A stretch of 64,000 nucleotides of DNA from Rhynchopus sp. YZ270_cl-10 (Eukaryota > Euglenozoa > Diplonemea > Diplonemida > Diplonemidae). Each line of letters opens with the position of its first letter. Within the stretch, counting starts at the first letter, position 1. Under the pieces are notes generated by a model. That model saw only the letters and a program-made list of their open reading frames with translations, had not been told where the DNA came from and did no database searches. The stretch is taken from the NCBI GenBank assembly GCA_964035575.1, contig OZ037913.1, positions 806,001-870,000 of the forward strand. Direction: 5' to 3'. The translations under genes were made by a program, and so were the position numbers. Positions 20,156 through 30,720 of the stretch are shown piece after piece.

Positions 20156-21682
20156 ATGGCTGAAAGCCATAGCGAAATGAGCGCAGCAGCGACGGCTGGG
20201 ACGCATATGTTGCGTCAACGCGACTGGGACACAGAGGTCCTCTCCCCCGCCAACTTCCGCCAGCGAATTGTGGCCAACACCGTCTCCGCAAAAGGGGTCA
20301 TCACCTTCTGCAAACTCGCAGAGGCAGAATCGTTCCTGCAAGACCGGAGCAAGCTCGACCAGAACGGGCCCTGCATCGCCGTCGCCACCACCGCCCCCCT
20401 CCAAACACACAAAGCACACTGCAACATGGACTGCATCGTGAAGCCCCCGACCGGAGATGAGTACAAACGCAAAGTTCACGTCTTCCTCCTCACCAACACC
20501 ACCCCCAACTACACCCTCGACATCCCCCAAATCGGAAACGCCCAACCTGCCTCACTACTCACCGAGGTCAAACTCGAAGTCCTCCCCGAAGGCGTCGTCA
20601 CAGAGCCAGCATGGGACACCGCCCCCCTCAACACCGCACGCACCTTCCTCACAAACCTAGGTGCAGCAGTCGCCAGCGTCCGCAGAGCAGGAGAGCGTCG
20701 CATCGCAGCCACCATCGCACCGAGCAAATCCCTCAGAGAGATGTCCGGTCACAACGGGGTCATCGTCCGCCCGGCCAAAGTCACCAACGACCCAGTAGTC
20801 TGGCTCGACAGCACCGCCACACTTGCAGCAGCACTCGAGTTTGCAAGGAACCACGCCGGAAGGCTCATCAAGTCCACCAAGGCTTACGGCATTGTGGTGG
20901 AGACACAGGAGGCGCGGGCAGCAGCCTGGCAGGCACTCGGTAAACCCGAGAAATCAACAGAATCGCACTACGTGATCACCGGCATGCACTACCTCACGCA
21001 TCCCGACTCCCTGGTAACTGCGCTCAGGACCCCCGACAACAGCTGCACCATGATTGCACACCAGCAGGCAGGGAAGACACAAGCGGTGAAAGTCCGCACA
21101 CAACAACAACTCCCCAGATTTTTCAGCTACAACAACCAAACGCTGACAGCAACAGAAGTCTCCAACTCACACAAGCTCAGACGGCCCAAGAAGAAACGCC
21201 CCACGGAGGACAAACGCATCCCCTTCGTCAACACCGGCATGGCGAGCACCACCACAGCATGGAACAACATCGCCAGAGGCCCCACCGCAACACCCCAAGT
21301 CAACACCACAGCACCTGCACCAACCGTAACTACAACAAACGTGGACACCGAGAGCAGAAACGCCACCACCCGAAATGCGTCAGAAATCCAGACAATGCGC
21401 AACGACTTCAACCAAATTGTTGAGCGGTTTAACACCAAACAAGCTGAACTGGAAACAAAGCTCAACGCCAGCAGCAACGACATCCAACTTCTCACTGAGA
21501 AGATGGACGCACTCGCGAACATGAGCGCCTCACTGCAAGGAAGCATCGAGAAACTGCAAACACAACTGGAAACCCTCATCAAGAGGATCCCAACATCGAG
21601 GAACGACCAAGTATCGCCCGTACGGGTTCGCGACAGGCGAGGGGCGTCATCGCCCGTTGGTGGTGCCTCTAAAAAGCGCTGA
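20156..21682 (+). CDS. LINE ORF1 protein (508 aa, C-terminal coiled coil)
   Basis: This is the first ORF of the LINE. The first in-frame ATG (20,156) is used; the frame is open upstream but without another ATG nearby. LINE ORF1 products bind element RNA and assist target-primed reverse transcription. I see no CCHC knuckle. Residues about 340-350 are strongly basic (KLRRPKKKRP), a possible nucleic-acid or nuclear-localisation signal. Residues about 405-485 form a heptad-rich coiled coil (EIQTMRNDFNQIVERF and onward), typical for ORF1p trimer formation, although here it is C-terminal. The tail is basic (RVRDRRG...SKKR). The ORF ends in TGA followed by CTC, and the same frame stays open into ORF2, which matters for ORF2 expression. 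Confidence 0.85.
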   Translation: MAESHSEMSAAATAGTHMLRQRDWDTEVLSPANFRQRIVANTVSAKGVITFCKLAEAESFLQDRSKLDQNGPCIAVATTAPLQTHKAHCNMDCIVKPPTGDEYKRKVHVFLLTNTTPNYTLDIPQIGNAQPASLLTEVKLEVLPEGVVTEPAWDTAPLNTARTFLTNLGAAVASVRRAGERRIAATIAPSKSLREMSGHNGVIVRPAKVTNDPVVWLDSTATLAAALEFARNHAGRLIKSTKAYGIVVETQEARAAAWQALGKPEKSTESHYVITGMHYLTHPDSLVTALRTPDNSCTMIAHQQAGKTQAVKVRTQQQLPRFFSYNNQTLTATEVSNSHKLRRPKKKRPTEDKRIPFVNTGMASTTTAWNNIARGPTATPQVNTTAPAPTVTTTNVDTESRNATTRNASEIQTMRNDFNQIVERFNTKQAELETKLNASSNDIQLLTEKMDALANMSASLQGSIEKLQTQLETLIKRIPTSRNDQVSPVRVRDRRGASSPVGGASKKR

Positions 21683-24600
21683 CTCCCTACTTCTCCATAC
21701 CCCACACCTCCCAAATCCAACACCCCCACCTTGCTTAGATACCTCTCTACAACAGTACAACTTCTGCTTGTGATAGCAGGGATACATCCGAATCCGGGTC
21801 CGCTGAGATGTCTCTGTTGGAACATCAACGGACTGACCGACACCAAGAGATCTGAAATAAGGCGACACATCACCACGAAGGAGTATGACATTGTCATGCT
21901 CCAAGAACTGAAGGCAAGCGGACAAGCAAACACGTTCAAGATCGACGGCTACCGCAGCTACACCCGCAAAAGAACGGCAGGCAGAACCAAAAAGACCAGT
22001 GCAACACATGGAGGCGGGATAGTAACACTGGTGCGTGACAAACATCCAGCCCAAGTCCACACGTTCTCGAAGTGGAAAGTCACAGAACGGCTCGACGTCA
22101 CAGTGCACGGTATACGCTTTGTCAATGTATATCGGCCAAGCGCAGTGGGGGAGCAAAAGAACGACATACGCAAAGATGACTTCGACTGCGAAGACCTCCC
22201 CACCGAACAAGTAGTGATAGCTGGAGACCTCAACGCCCATCATGCGCAGTGGAGCAAGGCGATCCCGAACAAAACCGGCACAAAAATCCACGACTGGGTC
22301 GGTAACACTGACGGCATGCAAATCTGGAATGACCCCCAAACTGCGACAAGGATTGGAAAATCCAAAACTTCACCAGACGTGGTCATAGCGAAAGGTGACA
22401 ATAACAAAGACGAGACAAGAAAATGGCCGATCAAATGGCGGGTTCTAGATAACGGCTTATCGGACCATCTCCCAATGGAATTCGAGATTGACAGCACCAC
22501 ACCACCTCCACCGAAGTACTCGAACATCAAACGGAGCGGGAAAACCCTGTGGGATTGGAACAGGGCCAGGTGGAGTGACTACACTGCAGAACTTGAGCGA
22601 AGTGCTGATGCAACCCTAAAGTGGCACAACCCAGCGACAGCGTATGCGAAGTGGGCTGGCATGGTGAGAAACGTGGCACGACGACACATCCCGACGCATC
22701 GACGACGGCAAGCTAAGCGAAGGTGGTGCACAGGTGCAGTACGCAAAGCAATGAAGCGCCGAGACCAGAAGATCGCGCAACTGCAGAAGCAGACAACCTC
22801 TCCCACACAAAATGATAGTGACTCCCTCAGCTGCCTAAAACAAAATGTGGCCACGGAAATCCGCGACAGCAAACGCACGATCTGGGAGGCAAGGTGCGAC
22901 AAGGCTGCGGGGTCCTCACACATCTACCACCTACTACGCGAACTGGACGGCAGAGCCGATAAGTCGCAGCAGTACCCACTGACGGAGAATGGCACCACCA
23001 TCACCGACAACACAGCCAAAGCGAATATATTTGGTAGGCACTACTCAGACGTGAGCCGCAAAGATCCCACAGACACGGAGGACGTAGTCACAACACCGAC
23101 GGATGTCCCATACCACGAATCAGAGCGTGCCTTTACAATGCAGGAGCTCAACACCATCGTGAACAACCTGGAAGACAACAAAACACCAGGCATGGACAAC
23201 ATACACAACGAGATGTTACGACACATGGGACCGGAGGCGAGGAAGGGTCTCCTGCGTATCATGAACCTCTCGTGGTGTAGTGGCACACTCCCACAGGAAT
23301 GGACGACTTCTCTGCTGATGCCCATCCACAAACCTACGAAACCGGACCACCTCCCTGCTTCGTACAGACCAATTGCACTGACGAGTACAGTGAGCAAGGT
23401 GCTCGAGCGCATGATCGGACACCGCCTACACCAGCTCATGGAAGACCCTGATGAGCAGTTCCCTAACCTCCACAAGGCACAAGCAGGTTTCAGGAAAAAG
23501 AGATCCACGATCGACAACATCGCACTGGTAACGCAACTGGCCAAGGACACAGTAGAGGAAGGGCGCAGTGCAATCCTACTCAAAGTCGACCTAGAGAAGG
23601 CGTACGACCGCCTCAAGCGCAGTGCCATCCTACAACACCTGCGCGATTTCCCACCCACGTACCAGAAGTGGATCAGTGCATACCTCAGCAACAGACGAGC
23701 AGCGGCGACCGTGGCAGGTCACGTCAGCGAGTTCTACGACATGGAGGAGGGAGTACCCCAAGGAACAGTGCTCTCCCCCCTACTCTTCAACGTAGTCATG
23801 GCAAACCTGGCGAAAACCCTAGAGTGCGTGGACGGGCATGTGTGCATGTACGCCGACGACCTCGCAATCCTGTGCATTGGCAACAACGCCGACGAAGCCG
23901 CTTTATCCGCACAAAAGGCTATCGAAGTACTTGAACGTGAACTCCCCCCAATGGGCCTCCGAATCTCCACCGACGACGACAAAACGAACCTCCTAGCCTT
24001 CACCACCAAAAAAGACCCCAACAACGTCAGAGACAAGCAGTTCGCAGTGCACTACAGCAATGGGAAACGCGTGCCTACAACCCGACTGACACAGTACCTC
24101 GGCATCCTAATAGATGACGAATGCAACATGATACAACACATGGAATCAGTGTGCACAAAGTACAAACAACGACTCTCCGTACTGTACGCACTAGGAGGCG
24201 AGGACTGGGGTGCGGAAGCAGACACCATGCGACAAGTGTACATGACATATGTGCTGCCCGTGCTCACCTACGGGATAGGAGTGTGGGGACACGCACTGCT
24301 CAAGAAGAACCGAACCCATCTTGAGACCCTCCACCACGGCGCAGCCAGACTGATCACCGGCTGCCTACGCACCACAGCGACGGAGAACCTTCTCTGGGAG
24401 GCGAACCTGCGATCGATCGCTGAAATAGCACAAGCGGAAGGAGCAAAGCTGTACGAGCGCGCCAACCGCATTCACGACTCGCCCGCGTACACCGCCGTGC
24501 AGTCAACCAAAAAACACTCCAACACTACATGGCTCAGAGCAGCCACGAACACCGTTGAGGAAACAAAGATGTACACTCAGCACACAACTCGAAGCACCAT

Positions 24601-25651
24601 TGCGCTCCACTACCCTGTGCCCCCCTGGCAATGGGAGGAAGTACAGGATAAGCTTACGCTGCACCCCACCATCCCAGGAGTCCTCCGAGCGGACTCTAAA
24701 CAAACCAAAGAGGAAGCTCTCGAAAAAACGCAGGAGGCCCTCGACAAGCTACCCCAGTACGACTACAGCACGTACACCGACGGATCACTGTCCGACACGA
24801 ACATCGGCGGGGCGGGATGTGTAGTGACGGACGCTGACGACAACATGATCCACGTCTTCGGCAAGGGGGCAGGCAGGCGATGCGTGGCCTACCAAGCCGA
24901 GCAGACGGCAATCCGTGAGGCACTCACCGACCTTGCGAACCGCACCACCACCAAACACGCGAGAGTGGCGATCCTCACGGACAGCCAGTCCTCCATCCGC
25001 GCCCTGGAGGGAGGACCGCAGAAGGCAGTCGAACACACACTGCACGACATATGGCGTGCGATACACACGCTCACGCGCAAAGGTGTACACGTCGACTTCC
25101 AGTATGTACCAAGCCATGTCGGCCTGACTGGAAACGAAGCTGCAGACAAAGAGGCAAAGCGGCACGCAAACGCCATGGTACCACAACTGGAACCCATAGC
25201 GATGATGACGGCCGCCTCTCAGATCAAGAGGGTGGCAGCGCAGCACACCGTCACACCCACCGAAGACAGCGCATACGCGTGCCAGCACACCGACGCCAAA
25301 GCGAAGACGAAGACACAACTCCGCCACCCACAACTCCGCCCAAGACGACTGACGCGTAAGGGCGCGCGTGAGATGAGACTCCTGCGCACAAGACGACACC
25401 CCCTCCTGTACACGGACAGGAGCCACAACGACACCCCCAACTGCAAGGCGTGCGGAAAGACGAATGTGACGGCGAAACACCTCCTGAAGCAATGCCCCAA
25501 GCTTACTGACAAAAGAGCCAACCTGTGCAGCAACACCTCGTGGGGAACACTCCTCACTCAACAACCAGAAGTGGTCCTAGAATACTTGGTGTCCTCCGGA
25601 TTGTCTGATGACTCTCTGAGTGACCTTCTGAGACCAGCTGTAACGAATTGA
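21683..25651 (+). CDS. LINE ORF2 polyprotein: 2A-like motif, APE endonuclease, reverse transcriptase, RNase H, zinc motif
   Basis: The polyprotein makes and integrates LINE copies. Numbering from codon 21,731: GIHPNPGP at 17-24 is a 2A-like motif. The AP-type endonuclease follows, with WNINGL, LQE, NVYRPS, AGDLNAHH and SDHLP, so its key Asn, Glu, Tyr, Asp and His are present. The reverse transcriptase has SYRPIALTSTVSK, KVDLEKAYD, GVPQGTVLSPLLFN and YADD (about 707-710). RNase H has YTDGS (Asp about 1017), QAEQTAI, LTDSQS and GNEAADKEAK, a complete acidic set. A CKAC...HLLKQC zinc motif starts at about 1238. No in-frame ATG precedes the endonuclease; the first, at 21,896, lies after WNINGL. 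The frame is continuous with ORF1 apart from one TGA, so translation by stop read-through or non-AUG start is likely. The start is therefore given as the codon after that TGA. Confidence 0.95.
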   Translation, partial: LPTSPYPTPPKSNTPTLLRYLSTTVQLLLVIAGIHPNPGPLRCLCWNINGLTDTKRSEIRRHITTKEYDIVMLQELKASGQANTFKIDGYRSYTRKRTAGRTKKTSATHGGGIVTLVRDKHPAQVHTFSKWKVTERLDVTVHGIRFVNVYRPSAVGEQKNDIRKDDFDCEDLPTEQVVIAGDLNAHHAQWSKAIPNKTGTKIHDWVGNTDGMQIWNDPQTATRIGKSKTSPDVVIAKGDNNKDETRKWPIKWRVLDNGLSDHLPMEFEIDSTTPPPPKYSNIKRSGKTLWDWNRARWSDYTAELERSADATLKWHNPATAYAKWAGMVRNVARRHIPTHRRRQAKRRWCTGAVRKAMKRRDQKIAQLQKQTTSPTQNDSDSLSCLKQNVATEIRDSKRTIWEARCDKAAGSSHIYHLLRELDGRADKSQQYPLTENGTTITDNTAKANIFGRHYSDVSRKDPTDTEDVVTTPTDVPYHESERAFTMQELNTIVNNLEDNKTPGMDNIHNEMLRHMGPEARKGLLRIMNLSWCSGTLPQEWTTSLLMPIHKPTKPDHLPASYRPIALTSTVSKVLERMIGHRLHQLMEDPDEQFPNLHKAQAGFRKKRSTIDNIALVTQLAKDTVEEGRSAILLKVDLEKAYDRLKRSAILQHLRDFPPTYQKWISAYLSNRRAAATVAGHVSEFYDMEEGVPQGTVLSPLLFNVVMANLAKTLECVDGHVCMYADDLAILCIGNNADEAALSAQKAIEVLERELPPMGLRISTDDDKTNLLAFTTKKDPNNVRDKQFAVHYSNGKRVPTTRLTQYLGILIDDECNMIQHMESVCTKYKQRLSVLYALGGEDWGAEADTMRQVYMTYVLPVLTYGIGVWGHALLKKNRTHLETLHHGAARLITGCLRTTATENLLWEANLRSIAEIAQAEGAKLYERANRIHDSPAYTAVQSTKKHSNTTWLRAATNTVEETKMYTQHTTRSTIALHYPVPPWQWEEVQDKLTLHPTIPGVLRADSKQTKEEALEKTQEALDKLPQYDYSTYTDGSLSDTNIGGAGCVVTDADDNMIHVFGKGAGRRCVAYQAEQTAIREALTDLANRTTTKHARVAILTDSQSSIRALEGGPQKAVEHTLHDIWRAIHTLTRKGVHVDFQYVPSHVGLTGNEAADKEAKRHANAMVPQLEPIAMMTAASQIKRVAAQHTVTPTEDSAYACQHTDAKAKTKTQLRHPQLRPRRLTRKGAREMRLLRTRRHPLLYTDRSHNDTPNCKACGKTNVTAKHLLKQCPKLTDKRANLCSNTSWGTLLTQQPEVVLEYLVSSGLSDDSLSDLLRPAVTN

Positions 25652-26264
25652 AGGGAACATAACTTTTTACTTTTATCTACTTTTACTTTTACTCTTACTA
25701 GCAACAAGAGGATACCAAAAACAAAGAAAACATCAAGCGAACACACCGACCAGCATATCAGCTGATCACGGGAACCTTTTTTCAGGCTTCCACCTTTTGA
25801 CGTCAGGCCAGTGTCCTAAACGATGCTGCCACACCCTGAGGGGGAGGTGTGCTGTCTGTAAACTCTGTGTGGCAACAACGGGGAGGTGACCTCCGTATAT
25901 CGGCAACCCGCACGTCCTAGATGTGAAAAACGGCACCAGCCGGGACACGGTCCCGGGTTTACTCTGGATAGAACAAAAAAAAGAGCAGCCACACTGCTTC
26001 GGCAGCGCTAAAGAGACGAGAGTAAATACCAAGTAAAAAAAAAAAAAAAAAAAACAAAAAGCAAAAAAAAATCACAAAAAAACCCCACAAAAAAAAATAA
26101 ACAAACAATACAAAAAAATCATAAAAAAAACAGCAAAAAAAGAAAAAAAAAGCAAAAAAAATAAACAAAATATACATACGATACAATGGCCTACGGGCTA
26201 CATTGTTGTTGTCGAAATAAACATTTTAAAAAAAATCGCTACCTCATATCCTCTTTCTCTAAAA

Positions 26265-26299
26265 AGGTGACTCGCATGAGGCTTAGACTCATCTTATCT
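26265..26299 (+). repeat. C-type hairpin module
   Basis: AAAAAGGTGACTCGCATGAG is followed by GCTTAGACTCATCTTATC. The stem is weaker than in the 46,120 copy. Confidence 0.55.
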
Positions 26300-27615
26300 A
26301 CTTTTTTCTTCTTCTTCTTTTCCCCTTCCTTTTTTCCTTTTTTTTCCTATTATACCATCTATTCAGTAGAATAGTTAGTATATGAAACAATTTTTTCATG
26401 TTCCTTAGTGTTGTATGTTCTGAGAACAAAATACAGGCGTGTTTTTTTTTTTTTTTGTAATTTTGGTTGATTGTTCCACAGAAATACACACGATAGCAAG
26501 GACATGGATTCTGGGGTGTTGGGGGTGTGGGTGCTACAAAAAAAAATTTCTTTGAAACTTTTGAAACAAACACAGAAAATCTGATGTGACTCAACATGGA
26601 TTTTTCCCTTTTTTTTTTTTTTTTGGAATGTTTTTTAAAAACAGAAATAACCCTCTCGCTTTGGATGTATTTTGCACATTCATTTTACAATTCCTTTTTT
26701 CTCCCACAGACATTTTTGTTTTATCCCCTCCTTGAATCTCATCGTGATTCACACTTTGCGTATTACTCGAATTTTCTTCTTTTTTTCCTTTCCGTTGAAC
26801 TGGAACGACCACAAACGAGCTTGTGGGGTAACCGATTGGCAAAAAGGTAGTTGGGGAAGGCCTTCTTGTTAGCGATTTCCCTTTTGGGCACAGATCGGCA
26901 AAGTAGACAGAGGAATACGCACCTAAAGTGAGAGTTACAGAAGCTGGTCGTAGTGTGATTCGCAGTAGTCTGAGTGTGGGAAGAGGGAGAAGGAGGGGAG
27001 GGGTAGGAGGGGGGTGATAAGTGTAATTAGACGTCCCGTATGATCCGTTAGTCTTTCAAGTATTATTTTATTTCAACCAATTATTTGTTTCACAAAAAAA
27101 ACCCCCCCCACAAAGCACAAAACACAAAACGAACCAAATTTAACAGCCCAATATTGAAGGGGGGGGAAACATATTCTACTTTTCCCATATCATTTTAAAA
27201 GCAACCCCACAAAGAAAAGGAAAGCATAATAGATAATTTCAAGGCCACTGCCAGCCGCTAACCGGTTGTGCCCCTTTTTCAAAATCATAGTTGGAAAAAA
27301 ATTATAAAAAAAATTGCAAACGGTCAAACAAACAGGGGAAAAGAAAAACGGGTGGATCGGGTGGGGGGAAAAGGGTAGTTAAGAGGGGTACTACAGGAGG
27401 AAGGATCAATATTGAGTACAGACCCTCCAAAAAAAAAAGCGAGGAAACGAGAGCATAAAGCCAAAATCACAAAAAACTTCATAAAAAACCCAAGACCCTC
27501 TAAAAAGGGTGAGTACTTAGGCGAGTAAAGTGATAAAGTATGTACTTCAAAGAGCTAAGTTACATTGCTTGAATGTGGCATGTGAGTGTTTCCTTCATTT
27601 TATAAAACTTTTTTG

Positions 27616-27668
27616 TAGTGCCTGCTTTCCGTCGGTGTACGCGAAACGGTTGCACTGTCAAACTTCTT
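27616..27668 (+). repeat. A-type hairpin module
   Basis: TTTTTTGTAG is followed by TGCCTGCTTTCCGTCGGTG, then ACGGTTGCACTGTCAAACTT and a CTTTTT tail. The T-rich tract ending in AG before TGCCTGC matches the copies at 59,092 and 48,655. Confidence 0.55.
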
Positions 27669-28134
27669 TTTGTGTCAGGTTCATGCCATGGACTAAGGAG
27701 TCGATTCACCTCTCCTTCATCCCTGCCATGTTCTTGACAAAACAATTACAACAAATGTGTTCCAGAATGGGTCAGTCTCACTTCAGGCACCATTAAAAAA
27801 ATGTGTCTCTTCCTCCTCCACAGCGTTGCCGAAAAAATGCATCCCCTAATTTTTTTTTTTTTTTTCAAATTCTCCATACATTGAACAGGCCTAATGCTAT
27901 CCGCTGGTTCGCTGGTTCACTTTTATTTATTATTTTTTTTTTTTTAATCCGCTGGTTCGCTGGTTCACCCTTAAAATAGGGGTTTTTGGGACGGGGGGTT
28001 CTCTGCCTGTGGTATGCCGTGGGTACCTTGGTCCTGGAGATGTGAGCGCCTGCGCCCGCATCTTCAGGAGGTGACGATGGAGACTTGTTTCAGGGACTCA
28101 ATGATGCGGCCTCCTTGCCGGCGAAAATAAAAAA

Positions 28135-28270
28135 AGTAGCGTACCATGCGCCTGCGGCGCAGCTCAAAAACTGGCAGCCCACAGCCCTCCACCATAGTTT
28201 GGCTGTAAAAATGTTCGGTTTTAGGTCACAATTTTTGAAATGTTGCGTACCGTGGCTTCGCCAGAAAGTT
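28135..28270 (+). repeat. GCGTACCGT-type dispersed repeat, copy
   Basis: GTAGCGTACCATGCGCC with TGCGGCGCAG, then TTGGCTGTAAAAATGTTCGG, then ATGTTGCGTACCGTGGCTTC and GCCAG. The order and spacing match the 4,810-4,950 copy. Confidence 0.75.
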
Positions 28271-28585
28271 TTGATGTCAACCGCCGTTTCTTGTTGTACT
28301 GAGGGAAGGTTGCGGTCATAAGAAAGAACCTAGTGCGACGGCTTGACGTGGAAAAGCGGGAGAAAAGTGCTTTGGTTTGGTTCTTGATGCACGTTACCAT
28401 CCCACGTCATCACGTATTTACGCGAAATGAACGGACCTTTTCGCGCGGAGCTCAAAAAAAAAAAAAATTGGCCCTTTTTGGACATATCTTCACGGTTTTG
28501 GGGGGAAATTTTTTCATGAAAATAAGCGAAAACCCTGGACCCCTTCCCGGAGGGAAAATTTTTTTTCGTTTTTTTTTTTTTTTTT

Positions 28586-30720
28586 GGGGAATAGTCAGTT
28601 ATGCCCTACCCTTTTTTTGAAATGGTCAGAGATACCCGAAAATAAGTTCAGATATTGGTCAGAGATGCCCCATTTTCAAAAATAGGGCATAACTGACCAA
28701 TATCTGAACTTATTTTCGGGTATTTCGGGTATCTCTGACCATTTCTCAACTTATTTTCGGGCATGTCTGACCATATCGCCAACTTTTTTCGGGTACCCCA
28801 AAAAAGTTGGTTTTCGGGTATACCCAGATACCCAGATACCCAGGTACCCAGGTCCAGGAACAGGTACCCAGGAACAGGAAAAAAGTCGTGAAAGAGCAAC
28901 CACAGCTCCACATGACAAACACAAAAGTGTCCAGTCACGTGGGGCATTCATGCACTGAGGAGATAATGTTCCAACAATTTACAAGAAAGATTACTTAACC
29001 TACTGCTGGAAATTGCCAGGTCGTAGTAACACACAAAGTGTGCCTCCGTTCGGGAAGACCGGATATTCTAGAGACCAGAAAGGCCTCAAGAATATCTTCC
29101 GGTAGTCAAGGTAGAACCGAGTGAACGGCCCAAGACCCCCGTGGAGAAGTTAAATGTTGTAATGCTATCAGGTAGAAACTGCGACCACTGTCTTACCCTC
29201 CTCAATGCATGGTGGTTGATGTCTTCCACAACAAATTTCCTGTACCCAGGTACCCAGGTTCCCAGACCCACGCAGTACCACGTCGCAGTACTACGCAAAA
29301 TTTACCACCAGACCCTGTCTTCGTGCACCTGAAGTACAACGCCGCAGACAGGCCAAACATGCGTTGGACTCAGAGGAATGCCCGCTGTGCAGGTATCATG
29401 AGAACCAACTCCCAGCAACAAGGGGCGCCTTTTGGCGGGCGTTGTTGAGGGTGTTTGGGGTGCAAAGTTTTCCACAATTTTGATGCGCGGGTACAGAAGT
29501 GTTATCTTGTTCTTTCATCTCTAGGAATGTAAATGTCAATCGCGTTTAACTACCACTAGGGCTTGTTCAGTGAACCCACGAGGGGTCGAAGGGGGTTGGT
29601 TATCCCGTATCTATCAAAGGTTGTGTCGACCAGGCGAAACCACTATGTTACGCTGTACGTTGTTAAATCCGAAGAAATAACACTTTAGCAGCCGCAGGAA
29701 GTTTGCTAAAAAGAGTGCCTCACGCTACACAAACCACCACCCGCGATTGACTTAGATGTTATAACAAAGAGAATTCAGAACAAAACAACACCCTGCCCCA
29801 TACACACTAAATTGTCATGCTTCGAGAGCATGCCTGGGCCAAAATTACTTGACAAAAAAGGCAACAAGACCACCCACAAGGAGTGTGAAATGTGCACTGG
29901 TTTTCTGGGGGAACGCAATATTTTCTTGTGCCTCGTCCTCCGTAAGCAGAGGACAGACTTTCCGGAAGGTTTCCAAAGTCGAATTTCTTGCACTAGCTAT
30001 GCTCCCTGGGTTAATGGCTATAGCAGTGACTGACAAAGTGTTCCCACCCCCAGGTCTTCGTCCACAAACAAATCTAGAATAGATTGATTTGGGTGAAGCC
30101 TTGTATTTTGAGTTGTTGAATGTCGGAGAGCGGCGCTCATCGTAAATCACGGATGCAGTTCAGATTTCACGATCCTGTGATGAGTGTAAATGTGGGGTGT
30201 GATTAAGTATGGTGTACAAACGCAGTAGTCGGGAAGGGTGGGGTTAATGAAAAAAGTGGTAATAACTATGTATTTCCGCGAAATAAGGTAGCCTTTTTTC
30301 ACGCTACAGAGAGTTTCCTGCTGCACTAATGGTTCCCAAGCGAAGCGAGGGACCATGTATAAGGGTTTGCGGGTTTGCGGGTATTTACCCCCACTAAAAG
30401 TAACTGTGTGTGGGGTAGAGGGGTGAAAATCATACCATGCTGCTTCAATACTGTCTCTGCTGTCGCATTCCCTCATGGTGGGTCACTCACCCACTGGGCA
30501 AAAAATCAAAGGGGGTACCCCCAAATAAGTGGGTACCCCAAATAAGTTCAGAGATACCCGAAAAAAGTTCAGATATACCCGAAAATAAGTTCAAATACCC
30601 GAAAATAAGTTCAGATATAGTCAGTTATGCCCTATTTCTGGTTTTCGGGTATATCTGAACTTATTTTCGGGTATCTCTGACCATTTCAAAAAAAGGGTAG
30701 GGTATAACTGACCATTCCCC
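28586..30720. mobile_element. Inner 2.1-kb element with long mirrored ends, set in a T run
   Basis: The left end reads GGGGAATAGTCAGTTATGCC, then CTACCC, TTTGAAATGGTCAGAGATAC and CCGAAAATAAGTTCAGATAT. The right end reverse-complemented gives almost the same roughly 80-nt string. The termini also hold internal repeats of GGTCAGAGATACCCGAAAAT and GTTCAGATAT, so each end can itself fold. Both edges lie in poly-T, so a target duplication cannot be read. The 1.6-kb interior (about 28,850-30,480) has no convincing gene. Confidence 0.65.

Larger units (their letters stand above)
20065..26054 (+). mobile_element. Uninterrupted two-ORF LINE (APE-type, with RNase H; ingi/I-like)
   Basis: This is an approximately 6-kb non-LTR retrotransposon: short leader, ORF1, ORF2 (endonuclease, reverse transcriptase, RNase H, zinc motif), a 0.38-kb 3' untranslated region with hairpins (ACACCCTGAGGGGGAGGTGT), and a 20-nt A tail at 26,035-26,054. 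Both frames are open throughout, so the copy is young. AAAAACAAAAAG occurs at both edges (20,053-20,064 and 26,050-26,061) and may be a target duplication, but the A-rich context makes that uncertain. Domain order and an NPGP motif before the endonuclease recall L1Tc/ingi elements, though metazoan LINEs with the same features exist. Confidence 0.93.
26055..27883. other. Gene-free A/T-rich stretch
   Basis: No gene is supported. Long A and T runs dominate. A C-type module lies at 26,265-26,299 and an A-type module at 27,616-27,668. Confidence 0.5.

Noticed and set aside
20099-25746. Long antisense frames over the LINE
   Set aside because: They are shadows of ORF1 and ORF2, caused by the GC-rich third-position bias of the element.
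29100-29450. Possible transposase remnant in the inner nested element
   Set aside because: Short frames with a few cysteines do not show any ordered transposase motif.
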